Below are positions 5,470 to 7,260 of a stretch of DNA of 7,260 bases, one piece after another. The stretch's first letter is position 1. Each line of letters begins with the position of its first letter. A program made the translations under genes and the position numbers. Origin of the DNA: Paracoccaceae bacterium (GTDB taxonomy: Bacteria; Pseudomonadota; Alphaproteobacteria; Rhodobacterales; Rhodobacteraceae); contig RFUP01000109.1 in the NCBI GenBank assembly GCA_009922885.1, positions 1-7,260 of the forward strand, in the 5' to 3' direction. Below the pieces are notes generated by a model, which saw nothing but the letters and a program-made list of their open reading frames with translations, was not told the DNA's origin and did no database searches.

Positions 5470-6207
5470 ATGCGTCGCGCCCTTCTTTTCATTATCTCTA
5501 TCTGGTTCGCTCTGGGCACTTCGGCCAGTGCCCAATCGGATGATCGTGCATTTCGTCTCGCTGTTCCCGATGAACTTGTAGACAGCGGATTGATGGCCCA
5601 TGTGCTGCCCCGTTTCAGTTTGAAAACCTCCCGCCGCGCGGACATCACGCCGGAGGCGCCTGATGCCATGCTCGGCCCAGAAGGTATCCCCGTGTTCGCG
5701 CGAGGCGATGTGGCTTACGCTTTGGCGCTTGTGACCGAAGACGCCGATGCGCGGGCCTTTCTTGACTGGCTCCAATCCACGGCAGGCCAGTCCGCCGTGA
5801 CCGGTTTCGTGCCTTCCAGTGGGGCGGCTTTCACAGCGATTGTTGCTGCCCCCGTGGCCGAGCCGATCATGTTCGAAGGCGATATCGCGAAGGGCCTCGC
5901 GGTGGCCGAGGTGCATTGCACACGCTGCCATACGGTCGCGCCGGGCGACCGCTCGAACATCGCGTCCACGCCCTCGTTCATGGCCTTGCGCGCCTTGCCC
6001 GATTGGGACCAACGCTTCGCGGCCTTTTTCGCGCTTAATCCCCATCCTGCGTTCCTGCGGGTCGAAGGTCTGTCGCCGCCGTTCGATCCGTCGCGCCCAC
6101 CCTCGATGATCCCGATCGTCATCAGCGAAGCCGAAATGGAGGACGTTCAAGCCTATGCAGCCAGCCTCGCCCCCGCCGAACTCGGCAAAGACGTCGAGGC
6201 CCGATAA
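5470..6207 (+). CDS. Secreted cytochrome c with a vestigial TupA-like N-terminal domain
   Basis: A 245-residue exported hemoprotein. A Sec signal peptide covers residues 1-21 (ASA|QS cleavage), the same cut site position as in TupA. The C-terminal domain (about 132-238) is a class I cytochrome c: heme motif CTRCH at 150-154, a probable axial Met213 in PSMIPIVIS, and the final helix EMEDVQAYAASL (222-233). The region from 28 to about 121 is unusual. Its start (FRLAV...DSGL...LP, 28-47) matches the TupA N-terminus (FKMSV...NSGL...LP, 24-43). Its end (DADARAFLDWLQS...GF, 91-113) matches the last TupA helix (DAAAKLEEWLVS...GY, 231-252). About 150 TupA core residues have no counterpart, and the oxyanion loop VTTS is replaced by VPDE. 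The ATG has a strong GGGAGGT ribosome site 7 nt upstream. Likely a periplasmic electron carrier; its redox partner is unknown. Confidence 0.87.
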   Translation: MRRALLFIISIWFALGTSASAQSDDRAFRLAVPDELVDSGLMAHVLPRFSLKTSRRADITPEAPDAMLGPEGIPVFARGDVAYALALVTEDADARAFLDWLQSTAGQSAVTGFVPSSGAAFTAIVAAPVAEPIMFEGDIAKGLAVAEVHCTRCHTVAPGDRSNIASTPSFMALRALPDWDQRFAAFFALNPHPAFLRVEGLSPPFDPSRPPSMIPIVISEAEMEDVQAYAASLAPAELGKDVEAR

Positions 6208-6236
6208 AACCTTAGGCTTGTGACCCGCAGAATGCA

Positions 6237-7260
6237 TCAATGATCCCGGCGCTTCGAGAGGTAGTCGTCCGTCGTGCGCGGCTTTGGACGGTCGCCAATG
6301 GTGAAGGGGTTGCCGCTGCCGTGGAATTGCGATTTCACGCGGCAATCGTCGCACATCTGGATCAAGCGCCCTGCGCCTTCGTTGAGGAACATGGAATGCT
6401 TCCCCGCGAGCTTGTCGAGAATGCGCTCGATGGTCGATTTCACCCCGAACGCGGCCCCGCATTCGACGCAGCAGAAGGGTTCTTCCTCATTGAGCACGCG
6501 TTGCTTGAGCGCGTTATCCGTCGGGTCGAATTGCGGCTCCAGCGTGATCGCTTTCTCCGGGCAGGCCTTGGCGCATACGCCACATTGCAAGCAGGCGTCT
6601 TCCTGAAAGCGCAACTCGGGGCGGTCGGGATTGTCCAGAAGCGCGCCGGAAGGGCAGAGCGAAACGCAAGACAGGCAAAGCGTGCAGCTATCGGTATTGA
6701 CCAAGACGGCACCGTAGGGCGCACCTTGCGGCAGTTTGATCGGGCCATCGGCCTCCGGCAGCAGCGCCTTGGCCGAAAGCCGCGCCACTTGCCGCCGCCC
6801 GCCCATGGGTAGGATCGGTTCGGCAATGGCTGCCGGCACAGAGGCGCCGTAAAGCGCATCGCAAAGCGCGTCTGGCTCCGCTGGATCCAAGAGGCGCAAC
6901 TTGCCTTCCGCTCCCATGGCTTTTGCGAGGGCGGCTTCCCGCTCCAGAGGGTCCCGCTCGGTTTTCGGCGACACCAAGAGATCCACCGCCGCATAGCCCA
7001 TGGCCAAAGCCGCCAGAGCTTCTGCATGGCCAAAGACGGTGAGCGCAGGCAATGCCAAGGGGATCACATCCACCGGCAAGCCCCGCGAGAAACGGGCGGC
7101 GAGCGAGATCATCTCAGCCCCATGCTCCTCGTCGTGCACCAGAAGGCGCGGCGCGGTGCCACCTGCTTCGGCGAAAGCTTCCGCCATCACCCGCATGCGC
7201 GCCAGCGTGGTGTCGACAGGCGGTGCGTCATAAAGGATCGCGCCCGAGGGGCAGAGCGAC
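6237..7260 (-). CDS. Multi-cluster 4Fe-4S ferredoxin-type protein, C-terminal part (5' end outside window)
   Basis: The reading frame stays open on the minus strand to the window edge, giving 340 residues without the true N-terminus. The Met at 7194-7196 is internal: the 21 codons before it encode SLCPSGAILYDAPPVD..., the second half of another ferredoxin motif. Numbering from that Met, a ligand-poor middle part (1-160) is followed by two classic [4Fe-4S] motifs, CTLCLSCVSLCP (171-182) and CLQCGVCAKACP (202-213). Two CxxC pairs then follow, Cys243/Cys246 and Cys282/Cys285, resembling a zinc-ribbon or extra metal site. No signal peptide can be judged. It probably relays electrons within a redox complex; proteins of this type occur near formate dehydrogenase genes in related bacteria (from memory). 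It converges with the cytochrome gene, leaving a 29-nt gap with no evident terminator. Confidence 0.88.
   Translation of the reverse strand, partial: SLCPSGAILYDAPPVDTTLARMRVMAEAFAEAGGTAPRLLVHDEEHGAEMISLAARFSRGLPVDVIPLALPALTVFGHAEALAALAMGYAAVDLLVSPKTERDPLEREAALAKAMGAEGKLRLLDPAEPDALCDALYGASVPAAIAEPILPMGGRRQVARLSAKALLPEADGPIKLPQGAPYGAVLVNTDSCTLCLSCVSLCPSGALLDNPDRPELRFQEDACLQCGVCAKACPEKAITLEPQFDPTDNALKQRVLNEEEPFCCVECGAAFGVKSTIERILDKLAGKHSMFLNEGAGRLIQMCDDCRVKSQFHGSGNPFTIGDRPKPRTTDDYLSKRRDH

Noticed and set aside
6208..6236. CCTTAGG and nearby bases as a terminator between the converging genes
   Set aside because: The inverted repeat is 3 bp per arm with no T-run; it cannot form a stable hairpin.
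5443..6462. 339-codon open frame on the minus strand across the cytochrome and ferredoxin genes
   Set aside because: It overlaps two well-supported genes, and its product is highly Arg/His/Gly-rich with no domain. Long antisense frames are common in GC-rich coding DNA.
6240..6812. 190-codon open frame on the plus strand opposite the ferredoxin-type gene
   Set aside because: The minus strand has unmistakable CxxCxxCxxxCP motifs over the same bases; the plus-strand product has no domain.
1..7260. CRISPR arrays, insertion sequences, tRNA or rRNA genes
   Set aside because: No regularly spaced repeats, transposase-like frames, terminal inverted repeats or tRNA-like cloverleaf sequence were seen; nearly all bases are in coding genes.

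Overview
The window looks like part of a genome of the alphaproteobacterial order Rhodobacterales (Roseobacter/Rhodobacter group). This is inferred from the moderately GC-rich coding sequence, tight operons with 4-nt start/stop overlaps, and a set of small families (DUF2478, DUF6494, DUF6505, a DUF4444-type ligase-like protein) that I associate with that group from memory, not from a search. There are ten genes. Nine are complete, and the last runs off the right edge.

Layout. (1) 39-539 (+): DUF2478 protein. (2) 540-659: a 120-nt intergenic region with a perfect inverted repeat and helically phased direct repeats, likely the control region of the next operon. (3) 660-2874 (+): tupB-tupC-tupA, a complete tungstate ABC importer whose genes overlap by 7 and 4 nt. 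(4) 2892-2919: a strong hairpin between converging operons that also covers the stop codon of the leftward gene. (5) 5400 back to 2918 (-): DUF6494, Mrp/NBP35-type Fe-S carrier ATPase, a biotin/lipoate ligase-like protein and DUF6505, with junctions of 4-nt overlap, 4-nt overlap and 1-nt gap. (6) 5401-5469: a 69-nt divergent promoter region. (7) 5470-6207 (+): a secreted one-heme cytochrome c with an unusual N-terminal half resembling a shrunken TupA. (8) 6237-7260 (-): the 3' part of a multi-cluster ferredoxin-type protein, with the reading frame still open at the edge.

How it may fit together. TupABC supplies tungstate; DUF2478 proteins are often linked to Mo/W uptake loci. The leftward operon combines an Fe-S cluster carrier with three poorly characterised soluble proteins, and a multi-[4Fe-4S] protein and a periplasmic-type cytochrome lie beside it. 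A coherent inference is an accessory and maturation region for a tungsten (or molybdenum) enzyme rich in Fe-S clusters, most likely a formate dehydrogenase encoded just outside the window. No catalytic W/Mo subunit is present here, so that link is contextual.

The points most worth following up are the cytochrome c with a vestigial tungstate-binding-protein domain, the ligase-like protein lacking its catalytic lysine, the repeat-rich operator in front of tupB, and the extra CxxC pairs in the ferredoxin-type protein.
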